Below, one piece after another: positions 34,287-34,819 of a stretch of 34,819 bases of DNA. The stretch lies in assembly GCA_030065855.1 (NCBI GenBank), contig JASJCT010000091.1:1-34819 (forward strand), read 5' to 3'. The DNA is from Myxococcota bacterium. GTDB lineage: Bacteria > Myxococcota_A > Polyangia > JAAYKL01. The first letter of the stretch is position 1. Each line of letters begins with the position of its first letter. The translations under genes and the position numbers were made by a program. Under the pieces are notes generated by a model. The model was not told the origin of the DNA and did no database searches. It saw only the letters and a list, made by a program, of their open reading frames with translations.

Positions 34287-34629
34287 TTGGGACCTCTTTT
34301 AATGGGCGTACTTATGCTTGGCCAGCGTCGGCAGCAGAATCCAGAGTTGATGCTCGGATCTCATGAAGGTCTTGTGGTTCTGGGCCAGGCATGGCGGAGC
34401 GGTTTTATTCGCAACTTTATCGAGCTGAATATCCCTCAGCTCGTCATAACGCTAAGGTGTGGAGCTCAAGTAAAACAAGGCTCCAGCGGTCACAAAATCA
34501 ATGCGAACTGCCATGGACGACCTCTCGTTATCCCATCTCTTTGTCATCTACCCGGGTAAAGACGCCTACCCGGTCGAACGGCACATATCGGTCGTTCCAC
34601 TGACCGACAGCGAAACGATTAAAATGTAA
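34287..34629 (+). pseudogene. Decayed ATP-binding/DUF4143 gene, C-terminal remnants
   Basis: Two pieces of a DUF4143-type protein lie in different frames. The frame from 34287 contains AWRSGFIRNFIELNIPQL (around 34388-34441), matching the usual WR-x-x-FI-x-T-x-LE-x-x-IPQLG segment. The frame ending at TAA 34627-34629 has GVELK (34456-34470), a stop codon, then KAPAVTKSMRTAMDDL and HLFVIYPGKDAYPV, ending in SVVPL. This is the family's C terminus with the nuclease-like E-x-K motif and the VTKSM and YPG blocks. About 150 codons between the pieces and the whole ATPase half are missing, and the second piece has an in-frame TAA. The gene is therefore dead. It differs in subgroup from the intact protein at 17744-18904. 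Its end lies 11 nt from the stop of the second guaA copy. Confidence 0.7.
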
Positions 34630-34639
34630 CCCCGCCTTA

Positions 34640-34819
34640 CTATTCCCACTCGATGGTGCCTGGGGGCTTGGAGGTCAGGTCGATGGCAAGGCCGGAGATG
34701 CCAGTTAGAGGCAGTATCTGGGTTTGGAAGACCTTGATCAGGGATTGGGGTAGCTCGGCTGCAGCTGCGGTCATGGCCCGCTCTGAATGGATGGGCCTTA
34801 CAATCGCTAGCTCGCGCCC
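34640..34819 (-). CDS. guaA: Second GMP synthase copy, C-terminal 59 residues (partial)
   Basis: The minus strand reads in frame from the window edge to TAG at 34640-34642 and encodes GRELAIVRPIHSERAMTA... ending PPGTIEWE. It aligns without gaps to 17330-17509 of the complete guaA: 11 differences in 180 nt (93.9% identity), of which nine are silent and two change residues (Lys to Gln, Pro to Thr). The similarity stops at the stop codon; the downstream sequences are unrelated. The bias to silent changes suggests an intact, selected gene rather than a decaying one. The rest lies outside the window, so completeness is unknown. It converges on the DUF4143 pseudogene. Confidence 0.9.
   Translation of the reverse strand, partial: GRELAIVRPIHSERAMTAAAAELPQSLIKVFQTQILPLTGISGLAIDLTSKPPGTIEWE

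Overview
The window comes from a Gram-negative bacterium, most probably a deltaproteobacterial-type lineage (Myxococcota, Bradymonadota or relatives). This rests on outer-membrane-type lipoproteins, one with a long Asp-Thr/Ser linker of a kind common in Myxococcota, Tat-exported redox proteins, a CzcCBA tripartite efflux pump and a very large kinase/ATPase/phosphatase sensor. Taxonomy is inferred from style only; there is no rRNA, and no tRNA was recognised. Base composition is mosaic: most housekeeping genes look GC-rich, while about 1394-3208, 26206-31425 and 31657-34130 look clearly AT-richer.

Layout. Positions 1-407 (-) hold the N-terminal part of a repeat-rich lipoprotein. A Cys-rich YkgJ-like protein (562-1374, +) follows, converging on an AT-rich GT-C-like membrane protein (1394-3208, -). 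A same-strand run (3391-11627, +) contains a Tat-signal DUF362 protein, murB, a small CzcI-like Cys/His-rich protein and czcC-czcB-czcA, all overlapping or closely spaced. It ends in a CTAG shared as stop codon with the converging Tat/Fe-S aldo-keto reductase (11624-13084, -). Upstream of that on the minus strand are a HEAT-repeat lipoprotein, a four-helix EamA/SMR-like transporter (ATGA-coupled to the lipoprotein gene), a composite inverted repeat, and a UbiA-family DPPR-synthase-like prenyltransferase. guaA (long form) diverges at 15689, followed by strong hairpins and an AAA/DUF4143 ATPase. gltB-gltD (19213-25177) encode NADPH-type glutamate synthase. A hotdog acyl-CoA thioesterase (-) and the 1739-residue kinase/AAA/GAF/SpoIIE-phosphatase protein (+) diverge from a 447-nt region containing several palindromes. 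The end of the window holds IS-end-like tandem repeats, a sialidase-like lipoprotein (-), a small secreted protein (-), a decayed DUF4143 pseudogene (+) and the 3' end of a second guaA copy (-, 34640-34819).

How they work together. guaA and gltBD are both glutamine-amidotransferase systems of nitrogen/purine metabolism, but they are separated by a DUF4143 gene and hairpins and need not be co-regulated. The czc genes form a complete inner membrane-periplasm-outer membrane metal-export complex with a small upstream metal-binding protein. The UbiA-like enzyme and the ArnE-like small transporter could act together in making and flipping a polyprenyl-phosphate pentose, but this is inference.

I did not find a clearly new multi-gene system. 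The observations most worth following are the second guaA copy with 11 mostly silent differences in 180 nt, DUF4143 genes or relics next to both guaA copies, the protein joining a Ser/Thr kinase and a SpoIIE-type phosphatase, the Cys-rich insertion in the sialidase-like lipoprotein, and several uncatalogued palindromes and repeats.
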